Shown here in pieces: positions 39,591 to 49,191 of a DNA stretch of 64,000 nucleotides (positions are counted from its first letter, which is position 1; every line of letters begins with the position of its first letter). The stretch comes from Amphibacillus cookii (GTDB taxonomy: Bacteria > Bacillota > Bacilli > Bacillales > Amphibacillaceae): the NCBI RefSeq assembly GCF_016908375.1, contig NZ_JAFBDS010000003.1, positions 248,001 through 312,000 of the forward strand. Direction: 5' to 3'. Position numbers and translations under genes: made by a program. The notes under the pieces were generated by a model. It was given only the letters and a program-made list of their open reading frames with translations. It searched no databases and was not told the DNA's origin.

Positions 39591-40226
39591 CTATTTTTTA
39601 GGCTCTTCAGGCACTTGTTTAAAGATAATTTTAAAAATAGGGAAAAACACCCAAAATGAAATTGCACTATTAATAATCATCGTTATCACATCTGCTACCG
39701 TTTCTCCAAAGCTACCCCAATCCAACGTGTCCATAAAAAAGTTGTAGACAGGTGTTTGATAGAATCCTAAGGCAATTGCCGCAACGATGGTAATAATGAT
39801 GTAAGCGAAAAAATACCAAAATGCTGCCTTCCAGATACTACTGTTTGATTTAAACGTTATACTTCTCTGTGCGAAGAAGTTAATGATCTGTGCAACCGCA
39901 ATACTAATTTGTACCGCTAGAAAAAAGGCGAGACCTCCGCCACCACCTTCAGAAATAGGACCGGCAGGAAAGTCAAAGATATAATATGGATTTCCATCAA
40001 TATTTGTACCCATCTGCCAAATTTGAAAATTTGTGCTCACTAATGCCGTTTGAGCAAAAATATTTCTAAAAACAGGCATCAATACCAATTGAAGTACGGT
40101 GACTCCATTACTCAGCATAAAAAACACAAAAAACTGTGCACTATTCGGGTATTTCTCTTTCATATTATTCCAAAAATTAGCTATCCCTGAAGAGGAATGA
40201 ATTTTCTCCATACTATCTCTTTTCAT
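39591..40226 (-). CDS. GtrA-like membrane protein
   Basis: The protein has 211 residues and four main membrane helices. The segment IINFFAQRSITFKSN matches the GtrA signature (NF..R.WTF type). An inserted extracytoplasmic loop (about 75-105) is rich in Gly. The start overlaps the GH3 stop by ATGA. The GtrA family is linked to translocation of lipid-linked sugars. Together with the GT2, it suggests surface glycosylation next to a beta-glucosidase. Confidence 0.78.
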   Translation of the reverse strand: MKRDSMEKIHSSSGIANFWNNMKEKYPNSAQFFVFFMLSNGVTVLQLVLMPVFRNIFAQTALVSTNFQIWQMGTNIDGNPYYIFDFPAGPISEGGGGGLAFFLAVQISIAVAQIINFFAQRSITFKSNSSIWKAAFWYFFAYIIITIVAAIALGFYQTPVYNFFMDTLDWGSFGETVADVITMIINSAISFWVFFPIFKIIFKQVPEEPKK

Positions 40227-42685
40227 AATACCTCTCCTTCCCCAGTTTTTGAAGTGCTAAATTCACCCTTATCCTTATTTAATTTTACCAACTTTTTTCT
40301 TTCTCTTAACACATGTCGCACACCTTTAAAGAAATGTCCATTTACAATCATCAGAACACCGTCAACCATCGGCATATTGATTACACCACCTGTCATTCGT
40401 GCATAACCACGAAATGGCATATGATAGACAGACATCATAATCAAGTTTGCTGTATCTCTTTTTCCTAACTTCCATAATAATTTATGAGAAAATTTAATCA
40501 GTCTAAATACAAATCGAGCAAACCGCCCCTTCGCATATTGACATTGCGCAATGGTATCGTTATAGTCAAGTGGCTTGGTCCTATCCCATTTAGGATTTGG
40601 CACCTTATGGCCAAGTAGTGCCTCAAACTCTTCAACACTAACTTGATTTGCTTTACCAGAATAATAGGTAGGCAGCGTATCTTTATTATAAGGAAGTGGC
40701 GCTTCGGTTCCTTCCACAAAAATAGTATCTTCTAACCGAATATCATCACTTGCTGCACCAATCATAATTTTATAATCAGCTGATTCGATCTCCCATTGGT
40801 TGGTTTTCACATTAAAATATCGAAACGTCTTATCATCAAATCGTATAGTTACTTTTTTTGTTTCACCAGCATTTAAGGCGACTTTTGTAAAGCCTTTTAA
40901 TTCTTTTTCCGGCCTAAAGATCGCTCTCGACTGACAGCCCACATATAATTGAACCACTTCTTTACCGGCCACTTTACCTGTATTCGTAATGTTAAGGGTA
41001 ACGCCGTCTTTAGACAGTTGCATATCTGAATACGCAAACGTTGTATAACTTAAACCATAACCGAACGGGAAAAGAACATCAACATCATCAGCTCTATCAT
41101 AATAACGATAACCAATATATGGACCTTCCCTGTACTCCACACTGACTTCTTTACCAGGGAATTGATGATAGGCTGGCGTATCTTCATATTGAAGGGGATA
41201 AGTTTCCGCTAGCTTCCCTGAAGGATTGACTGCCCCTGTAATGATTCTTTGAACAGCTTTTGCCCCTGCCTGACCACTTAAATAGGCATGGACTAATCCT
41301 TTTACCTTAGTAATCCATGGCATTTCTACTGCTGCACCACAGGAAAGAACAACAACAATGTTTGAATTCACCTCATACAAAGCATCCAATAATTCGATCT
41401 GATTCGCAGGAATTTCCATACTTTGGCGATCTAAGCCTTCTGCCTCTGTCACTTCATCCAAACCGATATACAATAGCACAACATCAGCTTGTTTTGCTAA
41501 TGCACAGGCTTTATTTATTTTTCTTGCACTTCGCTTTCCATAGCGATCAAATCCTTGCTCATAACCAATACTATTTAGTTCAGGTTCTTCTAACAAATCT
41601 AACGGATGATCTAAAAACGTTGGATTAACAATTGACGAACCTGCCCCTTGGTATCTTGTTTCTTTGGCAAAATCACCTATGATAGCGACTTTTTTATCCT
41701 GCTGAAGCGGGAGAATATTTGCTTCGTTTTTCAAAAGAATAATCGACTCTTCTGCGACAAGTTGTGCCATCTGATGATGTGCTGTTTTATCAACCATTTT
41801 GGGTTCTTGGTTAAATGCTTCCTCTGTTGTGAAAATTAAGTCTAGTAACCGATCAACACATTGATCTAATACGTCTTCTTTTATTTTCCCACGCTCAATA
41901 GCTGTGACGATTTCTTGATTGGTTTCACCAGCAGCTGTAGGCATTTCTAACTCATTCCCTGCAATTAAACCAGCAACCCGATCGTTACTTCCACCCCAGT
42001 CTGTAACAACAACCCCATCGTAATGCCACTCGTCACGCAAAATCTCTTTCATTAAATGAAGATTTTCGTTCGTATATTCACCGTTCAACATATTATAAGC
42101 TGACATAACAGCCTTTGTTTCACCCTCTTTAACAGCAATTTCAAATGCCGTTAAATAAATTTCCCTAAGGGTTCTTTCATCGACAATGGTATCAATCGAC
42201 ATCCGCCGTTCTTCTTGGTTGTTGACTGCAAAATGTTTGACACAAGCCGATATGCCTTGTGATTGGATCCCTTTAATCATTCCAGCCGCTAGTTTTCCAG
42301 CCAAATACGGATCCTCACTAAAATATTCAAAATTACGCCCCGCTAATGGACTTCTCTTCATGTTAATTCCTGGCCCTAATAGCACATTAACTTTTTGATC
42401 AACAGCCTCTTTTCCTAGGTGAACACCCATCTGCATGGCAAGCTTCTCATTCCAACTATTCGCTACCGTTGCAGCTGTTGGAAAACAAGTTGCCGGGATA
42501 CTTTCATTAAGGCCTAAGTGATCCGCCGCTTCTGCCTGCTTTCGAATACCATGTGGACCATCGGCTAGAAAAATACTTGGAATCCCCAATCTTTCTATGT
42601 CCATCGTTTGCCAAAAATCTTTCCCGGACATCAAAGAGGCTTTTTCTTCTCGCGTCATCTCGCTAATTATATCTCTGTATTTCAT
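40223..42685 (-). CDS. Beta-glucosidase, GH3 (conventional domain order)
   Basis: The start chosen is the ATG at 42685, with GAGGG 6 nt upstream; an ATG two codons earlier overlaps that site. The protein has about 820 residues: N-terminal TIM-barrel (GIPSIFLADGPHGIRK; GRNFEYFSEDPYLAG; KHFAVNNQE; nucleophile Asp in VVVTDWGG), an alpha/beta sandwich (about 320-500), an FnIII-like domain (GKEVVQLYVG) and a C-terminal helical extension of about 120 residues. No signal peptide is seen. It is cytoplasmic hydrolysis of beta-glucosides, and the first gene of GH3-gtrA-GT2. Confidence 0.92.
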   Translation of the reverse strand: MKYRDIISEMTREEKASLMSGKDFWQTMDIERLGIPSIFLADGPHGIRKQAEAADHLGLNESIPATCFPTAATVANSWNEKLAMQMGVHLGKEAVDQKVNVLLGPGINMKRSPLAGRNFEYFSEDPYLAGKLAAGMIKGIQSQGISACVKHFAVNNQEERRMSIDTIVDERTLREIYLTAFEIAVKEGETKAVMSAYNMLNGEYTNENLHLMKEILRDEWHYDGVVVTDWGGSNDRVAGLIAGNELEMPTAAGETNQEIVTAIERGKIKEDVLDQCVDRLLDLIFTTEEAFNQEPKMVDKTAHHQMAQLVAEESIILLKNEANILPLQQDKKVAIIGDFAKETRYQGAGSSIVNPTFLDHPLDLLEEPELNSIGYEQGFDRYGKRSARKINKACALAKQADVVLLYIGLDEVTEAEGLDRQSMEIPANQIELLDALYEVNSNIVVVLSCGAAVEMPWITKVKGLVHAYLSGQAGAKAVQRIITGAVNPSGKLAETYPLQYEDTPAYHQFPGKEVSVEYREGPYIGYRYYDRADDVDVLFPFGYGLSYTTFAYSDMQLSKDGVTLNITNTGKVAGKEVVQLYVGCQSRAIFRPEKELKGFTKVALNAGETKKVTIRFDDKTFRYFNVKTNQWEIESADYKIMIGAASDDIRLEDTIFVEGTEAPLPYNKDTLPTYYSGKANQVSVEEFEALLGHKVPNPKWDRTKPLDYNDTIAQCQYAKGRFARFVFRLIKFSHKLLWKLGKRDTANLIMMSVYHMPFRGYARMTGGVINMPMVDGVLMIVNGHFFKGVRHVLRERKKLVKLNKDKGEFSTSKTGEGEVL

Positions 42686-42772
42686 AGACATCCCTCTTTT
42701 TTAGAAATTGGTGGCACGATGATTAAGTGCCACCAAACTCGTTTTTACTTTTGCTACACATTCGAACCTTCA

Positions 42773-42989
42773 ATCAGTGGGCGGAGGGCTACAGGATGTA
42801 GGTTATGCAGACGTGGCCACAGGACGTGGCGGTCTTAGTCTGTAATCCTTCTTAAAGATGTGGTGATTTTAGCCTACGATCTTACCCGTCCACTGATGGT
42901 TAGTTGAGATATTAGCGTCCGTTATCACCCAACTCAATCGATTAACCTATTTTGAGGTGGGTAGTTGACAGACGATTATCTGTGATAAA
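42773..42989 (+). repeat. Intergenic repeat family 1, copy F (long form)
   Basis: The best-conserved long copy. It starts GAACCTTCAATCAGTGGGCG. The insert holds GACGTGGCGGTCTTAGTCTG and GATGTGGTGATTTTAGCCTA. CCACTGATGG closes hairpin 1, ACCCAACTCAA and TTTTGAGGTGGGT form hairpin 2, and GACGATTATCTGTGATAAA ends the copy. It fills the gap between the two GH3 genes. Confidence 0.78.
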
Positions 42990-43032
42990 CTTCAAATTCG
43001 AGTTGTTGCAATATTTTACCTAGATAACACCT

Positions 43033-45915
43033 TTAAATCGTTGACGCATTCACTTCAACATTGCCAGCCTTATTTCTCTTACGAAAGATAAAGTAAAACC
43101 CAGCAACTATACCTAACACGAGAAGAATATCAACAACAATCGTAACCTTTATCCAGGTTGGCATGACACTACTCATAATGTTCTCCATACCATTACTATT
43201 AGCTACCGTATATAAGATGTTCTTAGAGGCATCTCGCATTGCCCATAACGTATCATTACTTTCTGTATTTACTTCAGGTGCCCCATGAGGCGCTGCACCC
43301 GTTAAATAAAGGTCATTGCCATTACGAATCCCTAAGTCATAGATCATATATGGATAGGAATTGATCATGTAGAAGTCAGTGATGACCATACCAGTGAAGC
43401 CCCATTCATTACGGAGCACTTCATTTAAAAGACCTGAACTTGCACCAGCCCATGTATGTCCGATGCTATTAAAGGATGACATGACACCAGCTGCTTCACC
43501 TTCTTTAACGGCAATTTCAAATGGTTTTAAATAGTTTTCACGAATGGTTTGCTCATTAGCCCATGTCAAAACACCAAGTGTCCGATTTGTTTCTTGGTCG
43601 TTTAATGCATAGTGTTTGATATATACATAGCCGCCATGGCTTTGAAATCCATTTGTAACAGCGGCACCCATTTTTCCTGATAAGAAAGCATCTTCAGAAT
43701 AATATTCAAAGTTTCTACCAGAAAACGCTGTGCGATGAATGTTAACACCAGGGGCATACCAGCCAGTTACACCATATGCAACTGCTTCAGCAGCAACATG
43801 CGAACCCATTGCTTCTGCAAGTTCTAGATTCCATGTCGAAGCAATCATCACTTCAGTTGGAAATGCAATACCAGATTGTCCTTCAGCAGCCATATTCATA
43901 TTATTAATGGCAGCAGGGCCGTCATAATCAAGGGTGGCTGGTTTCCCTACAGAATTAATTTCTACAGTCCTGTAACCACCCAGTGTCGTTAAATCCACGA
44001 GATCTTCGACTGTAAGTTGGTCGAGTAGCTCTTCCCAAGATGCATCATTATAATCAACACCAATGTAATCGTTAAGATCTTTGTTATTATTAGCACCAGT
44101 TACTGGTGCTTCATCATACGTCTCAGCAGGTACATCATATCTCATACTATTAATTGTGTTAACAAATTCAGCGCCAATTAATTTACCTTCTACTTCCTTA
44201 GTACCTTCATCAGTAGTTACTGTATACGTTTCAGTTGTATCAATTTCTTCTAAATTTTCGAATCCATTAGCTCTTGATAAATACGTTGTAAGGCTTCCTT
44301 CACCAGTAACCAGATCATCAAATTGATTGACTGGAATTTGTTCATCTGTAGAGCGTCCATCTTCAAAAACGACTAGCGAAAGGTTTTCCGAGCCGATATC
44401 AGCAATTTTTTCGTGAGAATTATGCATTAAATAAAGTTCATATTGTCCTGCTTCGAGCACATATGCACCGGATTCACTGTAAACTTTATCATAATCAAAA
44501 GCAGCCATATCTTCTATTTCAAAAGTAATGGTAACGGTTTCGGAATTACCCGGTTCAATGATATCTGTTTTGTCAAAAGCGGCTAAGTCTACCGCTGACC
44601 GTTCAATATTTCCGGTGTATGGTGCGGAGAAGTATATTTGCACGACTTCTTTACCCGCTACTGATCCTGTATTGGTTACGTTTACATCAAACGAGATCGT
44701 TTCTTCTCCCCAACTCAAACTGTCCGGAACAACTTCTTGTTCAAAGCTTGTGTAACTCAATCCATAGCCGAATGGATATATTACTTTTTCATCATAGTCG
44801 AGTGCACCTTCAATTGCCGCTGTTTCATAATATCGATAGCCTAAATAGATACCTTCTACATAATCTATATACTTTAACGGTACACCCTCAGCATCAACGG
44901 CTTGGGAGTATGTCTCATCACCGTTATCAAGGACATAGTCAAGGTCTCCATAACTTCTCATGGCAGGTGCATCCAAAAGATCTGTGGCGAATACGTTTAC
45001 GGTTCTTCCAGAAGGATTAACATCACCAGCAATGATTTTTCCTAGAGATGCAAATCCATTTTGTCCCGGACCAGCAACATTGATGACACTCTTAATTTGG
45101 CTATAGTCTTGAACCCAACCTAGTTCAAATGTATTTGAAACGTTGACAACTAAAACAACTTTGTCAAAGTTTTCTGTAACAGCATCAATCATCCCTTGTT
45201 CTCTATTTGTTAATTCGAGGTAATGCTTGTTTGCATCCAGATCGTCTTCGTGTCCAAACTTTTGTCCTGCTCCACTAAATCCTTCTGTAGGATCAAATGT
45301 ATCTGGACCATCCATGCTTCTTGGTAAATCGGCCCCCTCACCACCGGAGCGAGCGATGAAAATAACAGCGGTATCTGAGAATTCCTTTGCTTGTTCCATT
45401 CTTTCTGTTGTATAGAATTCTTCAGGCTTTGGTTCTGGAATCGACCAGTCTTGCCCATCCATCATTACAAGCGGTCTTTCTATACCCGTATCTACATAAT
45501 CATTGTATAATTGCTCATTTATGACTAAACCAGCAGCTTCAAAGCCGGCCCTTGGGGTAACAGCAGAAGATGCATCAGATTCTCCTGATCCAGTCCCACC
45601 ATATATAGGATTAGTAAAGCTCCACCCAAAAACATTCACCTTTACATCGTTATCATTTGTCGCATCAACCGGTAAAAAATCTTCATTATTTTGTAAAAGG
45701 ATGATACCTTCATCGGCAATTAATTCAACAACTTCTGTTGAATTATTACGTGCCTCAACCGCTTCTGGACTCTCTAAATCGATCTCAGAGAAATATGCTG
45801 TAATAACATCAGAATAATAATATAACGCGATGTTCGCTGCAACTCCTAGGATTAATAAAAGTGATAGTAAAGAACTCATTATAATACGAAATTTTTTCTT
45901 GCTTTTACCTGACAT
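43033..45915 (-). CDS. Membrane-anchored, circularly permuted GH3 beta-glucosidase
   Basis: The protein has 960 residues with a membrane helix at each end (about 13-34 and about 923-945), so the catalytic part is held outside the cell. Domain order is reversed relative to usual GH3. The alpha/beta sandwich (about 58-350, opening EGIILLQNNEDFLPV) and FnIII-like domain (about 370-480, with GKEVVQIYFS) come first. The TIM barrel (about 600-890) comes after them, with GRNFEYYSEDAFLSG, KHYALNDQE and nucleophile Asp847 in MVITDFYM. Such permuted GH3 enzymes are known (for example from Ruminococcus). It probably cleaves oligosaccharides at the cell surface. Confidence 0.9.
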   Translation of the reverse strand: MSGKSKKKFRIIMSSLLSLLLILGVAANIALYYYSDVITAYFSEIDLESPEAVEARNNSTEVVELIADEGIILLQNNEDFLPVDATNDNDVKVNVFGWSFTNPIYGGTGSGESDASSAVTPRAGFEAAGLVINEQLYNDYVDTGIERPLVMMDGQDWSIPEPKPEEFYTTERMEQAKEFSDTAVIFIARSGGEGADLPRSMDGPDTFDPTEGFSGAGQKFGHEDDLDANKHYLELTNREQGMIDAVTENFDKVVLVVNVSNTFELGWVQDYSQIKSVINVAGPGQNGFASLGKIIAGDVNPSGRTVNVFATDLLDAPAMRSYGDLDYVLDNGDETYSQAVDAEGVPLKYIDYVEGIYLGYRYYETAAIEGALDYDEKVIYPFGYGLSYTSFEQEVVPDSLSWGEETISFDVNVTNTGSVAGKEVVQIYFSAPYTGNIERSAVDLAAFDKTDIIEPGNSETVTITFEIEDMAAFDYDKVYSESGAYVLEAGQYELYLMHNSHEKIADIGSENLSLVVFEDGRSTDEQIPVNQFDDLVTGEGSLTTYLSRANGFENLEEIDTTETYTVTTDEGTKEVEGKLIGAEFVNTINSMRYDVPAETYDEAPVTGANNNKDLNDYIGVDYNDASWEELLDQLTVEDLVDLTTLGGYRTVEINSVGKPATLDYDGPAAINNMNMAAEGQSGIAFPTEVMIASTWNLELAEAMGSHVAAEAVAYGVTGWYAPGVNIHRTAFSGRNFEYYSEDAFLSGKMGAAVTNGFQSHGGYVYIKHYALNDQETNRTLGVLTWANEQTIRENYLKPFEIAVKEGEAAGVMSSFNSIGHTWAGASSGLLNEVLRNEWGFTGMVITDFYMINSYPYMIYDLGIRNGNDLYLTGAAPHGAPEVNTESNDTLWAMRDASKNILYTVANSNGMENIMSSVMPTWIKVTIVVDILLVLGIVAGFYFIFRKRNKAGNVEVNASTI

Positions 45916-46257
45916 TTTTCTACCTCCTAATAATCATTTTAGTGATTGCTTAATGCCTTTACTCCCTTTTTAAAGTGAGTAAAAACTTCAGGGGAAATTT
46001 AAAGAAAGCATTCAACTTACCTTTATCATCGCTACATACTCATTCTTTTTGTAAAGGCATTCATTTTTTTAGATCCTTTCTTTTCCCCATATATAATAAA
46101 AACTTAACATGGTATTCTCACACTTATATTCAGCTTACATAAATGGTAGGTTTTTTTGCATGAACAGTAAAACCCCCTAACTTATTAGGTAAGTGAGTTA
46201 GCCATTAAATGCTTCACTTTAGTCTGATCCGTTCTGTAAAAACAAGTGCACTAAAAT
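45916..46257. other. Promoter region of the permuted GH3 gene
   Basis: No gene was seen in the gap to 46356. It contains an imperfect inverted repeat, CTAACTTATT / AAGTGAGTTAG, near 46178-46202, beside a short run of T and CCCC. A LytTR-type target would be a direct repeat, and I could not identify one with confidence. Confidence 0.35.
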
Positions 46258-46311
46258 AATCCGAAACGCATTTCCATTCTAACTAGGAGAATGTAAACAC
46301 GCATTCGGATT
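46258..46311 (-). terminator. Terminator of the two-component operon
   Basis: A long interrupted stem. AATCCGAA (46258-46265) pairs with TTCGGATT (46304-46311), with continued pairing of AACGCA / TGCGT and TTCCATTCT inside. It is followed on the minus strand by ATTTTAG, 45 bp past the kinase stop. Confidence 0.7.
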
Positions 46312-46356
46312 ACTTAGCAAGACAGCTGTAGTCTGTTTACTTTGTTTATTCATTTT

Positions 46357-47670
46357 CTAGCTAACTTTATTGGCGGGAATCAACACTTTCAACTCAAACC
46401 AATTATTTTCTTGATTTACATTGACCACACCATCGTACTTCTGTACAGTATAGCGGATACTCTTTAACCCATAGCCATGGCTATAAGTATCATTCTTTGT
46501 GGTTGGTGGTAAACCTCCCTCTAATGTAAGACCATCTCCTTCAAAGTAATTCTCAAATCGAATCATCAAAAACCCTTTTTGGGCAAAAACAGAAACATGA
46601 ATTAATCTTTTTTCTTCATCTACTTGCTTCTCATATTCAATGGCATTGTCCAGTGCATTACCAAAAATCGTACATATGTCCATCACATCCATATCATTTA
46701 GCAACGTGCCATCAGCTACGCATGTTAACGTAATGTTATGGTTCATACAATACATATTTTTACTTGCAAGCAATGTATCTAACACCTGATTTCCTGTCTT
46801 ATTCTGTGCTTCAAAAGCTTTGATCTCTTCTTCCATCTTTGTTAAAAAGGCATGCCTTTTCTTCGGATCCTCTTCAGCCCTTAGCGCAATAATTTGATGC
46901 TTTAAATCATGATATTTATAATTGATAATTTCAATACTCTCTTTTGATTGCTGATATTGCACATATTGATTTTTAAGGATGTTTTGAACCGCTTCTAATT
47001 CATGTTTTATTCTTATGTCGTTGATCTGTATATGGTAGGCATATAAGATAGCAAAACCACCCAAATCGACTAAGGTGCGAATATTAAGAATCTCTTGGGC
47101 ATACTGACCACTAAACGGGGTTCGAGACGTGATAAAGCTTAAATTACTAATTCCGAAGACAGCAACACCTGTAATAACTGTTGCCCATAGTTCACGCTTT
47201 CGAATATTTAATTTCCCATCATCAGGTATATATCTTTTTTCGAGTAACCAGATTAATGAAAAAACACCGCCATACATAACCACTAATAATAAAACCTCAA
47301 GTAACTGAACACCCTGCTCCCCATATCCCAAATAAAATTGCACTTGCCAATGCAATGAAGCCACTAATTCTGCAGCAACAAATGCCTTGACCGTAAAATA
47401 ACCTGCCTCAGTCGCCGTAATATGACAACTTATATAAATGAATAAAAACATCATTCCAATAGCTACAAGCATACTAGGAATCCAAAAACCAATAGGTAAG
47501 TCTCTTGTTACCACTAAAAAAACAGATTGCAGACAAAGTGCGAGTCCCGAGACAGCAACAAGTCTCCAACCTGTTAAATACTTCTTTAGTATCGAGATAT
47601 AAACCAAACAAGCTAACCATTCCGCCAAGGCAGTATATAGCCTTGGAATATCAGGAAACACATCTGTCAT
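46357..47670 (-). CDS. AgrC/GHKL-type sensor histidine kinase
   Basis: The protein has 437 residues from the ATG at 47670 (GAGAGGTG upstream); a TTG six codons earlier lacks spacing. There are about six N-terminal helices (1-215), a phosphoacceptor His254 in NYKYHDLKHQI, and a C-terminal GHKL ATPase with GNALDNAIEYE and GYGLKSIRYTVQKYDG. This is the HPK10 class, which often reads peptides or sugars in the membrane. It overlaps the response regulator gene by 4 bp. Divergence from no sugar gene but location beside GH3 operons makes them candidate targets. Confidence 0.9.
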   Translation of the reverse strand: MTDVFPDIPRLYTALAEWLACLVYISILKKYLTGWRLVAVSGLALCLQSVFLVVTRDLPIGFWIPSMLVAIGMMFLFIYISCHITATEAGYFTVKAFVAAELVASLHWQVQFYLGYGEQGVQLLEVLLLVVMYGGVFSLIWLLEKRYIPDDGKLNIRKRELWATVITGVAVFGISNLSFITSRTPFSGQYAQEILNIRTLVDLGGFAILYAYHIQINDIRIKHELEAVQNILKNQYVQYQQSKESIEIINYKYHDLKHQIIALRAEEDPKKRHAFLTKMEEEIKAFEAQNKTGNQVLDTLLASKNMYCMNHNITLTCVADGTLLNDMDVMDICTIFGNALDNAIEYEKQVDEEKRLIHVSVFAQKGFLMIRFENYFEGDGLTLEGGLPPTTKNDTYSHGYGLKSIRYTVQKYDGVVNVNQENNWFELKVLIPANKVS

Positions 47671-48377
47671 TTTAACACCTCTCCCCAATGGTTAGAGACC
47701 GCTTCCATAAATGCTTTTCTTCTATTTCGACTGACAGGAATCTCTTCACCATTCACAATCGCACAGCTATCATTGACACCATCAACATGTTCTAAATTAA
47801 TCAAAAAACCTTTATGTCCACGAAAGAAAGGCAGATCAGACAGTTCCTTCTCTAACTCTTTCATCGTCCCAATCGTCGTTAACGCTCCCTCTTTTGTAAA
47901 AAAAACAAGCTTATGCTTCTGACTTTCAACATAATAAATTTCTGAAATATTTAGGCGCCTTACACCACCCTTTATCCTAATCGTAACAAATCTAGCTTCT
48001 CTTTTTTTCATACGATTAATGGCGCGTTTCAACCGTTCTGAAAACGAAAAATATGAGATCGGTTTCAACACGTAATCTAGTGCATCAACGGCATAGCCTT
48101 TAATCGCATACTGCGTCATATTGGTTATAAAAATAATTACCACTTCTGAATCTATTTTTCTTATTTCTTCAGCTGTAGACATCCCGTCCATCAAAGGCAT
48201 CTGTATATCCATTAAAATAAGATCAAATTGAGCTTTATAATGATTAATAAATGCATCACCATCTGAAAACGTCTCTATGTCAATCGATTCTTCCCTTTCC
48301 TGTTCAAATCGTTCAATATATTCAATCAACTGTTTTTGATAATTAATTTCATCTTCCACAACTGCAACGCGCATCAT
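47667..48377 (-). CDS. LytTR-family response regulator
   Basis: The protein has 236 residues from the ATG at 48377, after AAAGGAGG. The receiver domain (1-120) has phospho-Asp57 (LILMDIQMP) and Lys in DYVLKPISY. A LytTR DNA-binding domain (about 135-236) has YYVESQKHKLVFFT and FFRGHKGFLINL. It is partnered with the downstream kinase. LytTR regulators bind direct repeats upstream of secreted or surface functions. Confidence 0.92.
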   Translation of the reverse strand: MMRVAVVEDEINYQKQLIEYIERFEQEREESIDIETFSDGDAFINHYKAQFDLILMDIQMPLMDGMSTAEEIRKIDSEVVIIFITNMTQYAIKGYAVDALDYVLKPISYFSFSERLKRAINRMKKREARFVTIRIKGGVRRLNISEIYYVESQKHKLVFFTKEGALTTIGTMKELEKELSDLPFFRGHKGFLINLEHVDGVNDSCAIVNGEEIPVSRNRRKAFMEAVSNHWGEVLK

Positions 48378-48921
48378 AAAAAAAGCCTCCTTTTGAAGCA
48401 TTCTTAAGCTTCTTTTGTCATTAATTGTAACACGCGCACGTCTATTTCTCACGATGGATTTTCATCATAATATTTAAATGATAGCATTCAAATAAAGGTT
48501 CTATCAACTAGAATAACTTGCTTGTCCATAACACATCTTACCATTTGACAGTGTGACTTCCCACTTATTTCTCACCTATCAATCACTGATCTGATTATAT
48601 TTTAATGATCAATCGTATTGCCAAACCTTTATTATTGTGAAAAAATTAAAAACGTGAGTCAATTTCATAATGCATATTTACACAGAAATCCACGAACATT
48701 AAAATTGACTGTTGGATTTTTGAACGTATTTCCCTGTAAGTAAACACATGTAAAAGAATCCATTAACGGGTGGCGTGTCGCATTGCAGAATGCTTAACGA
48801 TGAGTAGGCTCATCCCTTCCTTTATTTGTATGAGCGTAGGTTGAAAGATTAAAACCTTTAAATATGTCTTAGGATTATCCATTGACAGCGCAGACACCTA
48901 ATTAGACCTACATAATTGAGT
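48378..48921. other. Gene-free stretch
   Basis: Upstream region of the two-component operon. I see no supported gene, repeat or RNA in it beyond the promoter expected for the response regulator. Confidence 0.4.
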
Positions 48922-49065
48922 GGAGGAAGCCAATGGGCGAGACTCCTGAAGGAACAGCATCAGTCGAAGATCCACTTGAGTAGCGTTTTTTGCTACGCAA
49001 GTTAGCTGAGGCGATGCCTTCGGAAAGCGAGCCCATTAGCTGTCGGAACGCATCAACGTTCTCGT
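48922..49065. repeat. Bacillaceae-type intergenic repeat (family 3)
   Basis: An imperfect long inverted repeat: AATGGGCGAGACTCCTGAAGG at the left (partly) pairs with CCTTCGGAAAGCGAGCCCATT at the right. Inside is a strong stem CTTGAGTAGCG / CGCAAGTTAG. It contains GTCGAAGATCCACTTGAG, similar to part of the 4389-4643 element. These are typical of dispersed Bacillaceae repeats. No gene is enclosed. Confidence 0.6.
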
Positions 49066-49191
49066 TTTGATCGTTACCACGGTGATGGACTGTCGCTTTT
49101 TTAATATTCGGATTTTCATCTCTTATCAGTAATTATGAAATTGAATCACGTAATAAAACAATAATTAGAAGATTAATAAGGAGACCTATCA

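Noticed and set aside
44619-45020. Long plus-strand open frames inside the GH3 gene
   Set aside because: They are shadows of the minus-strand GH3 coding sequence, lack ribosome sites and show no family motifs.
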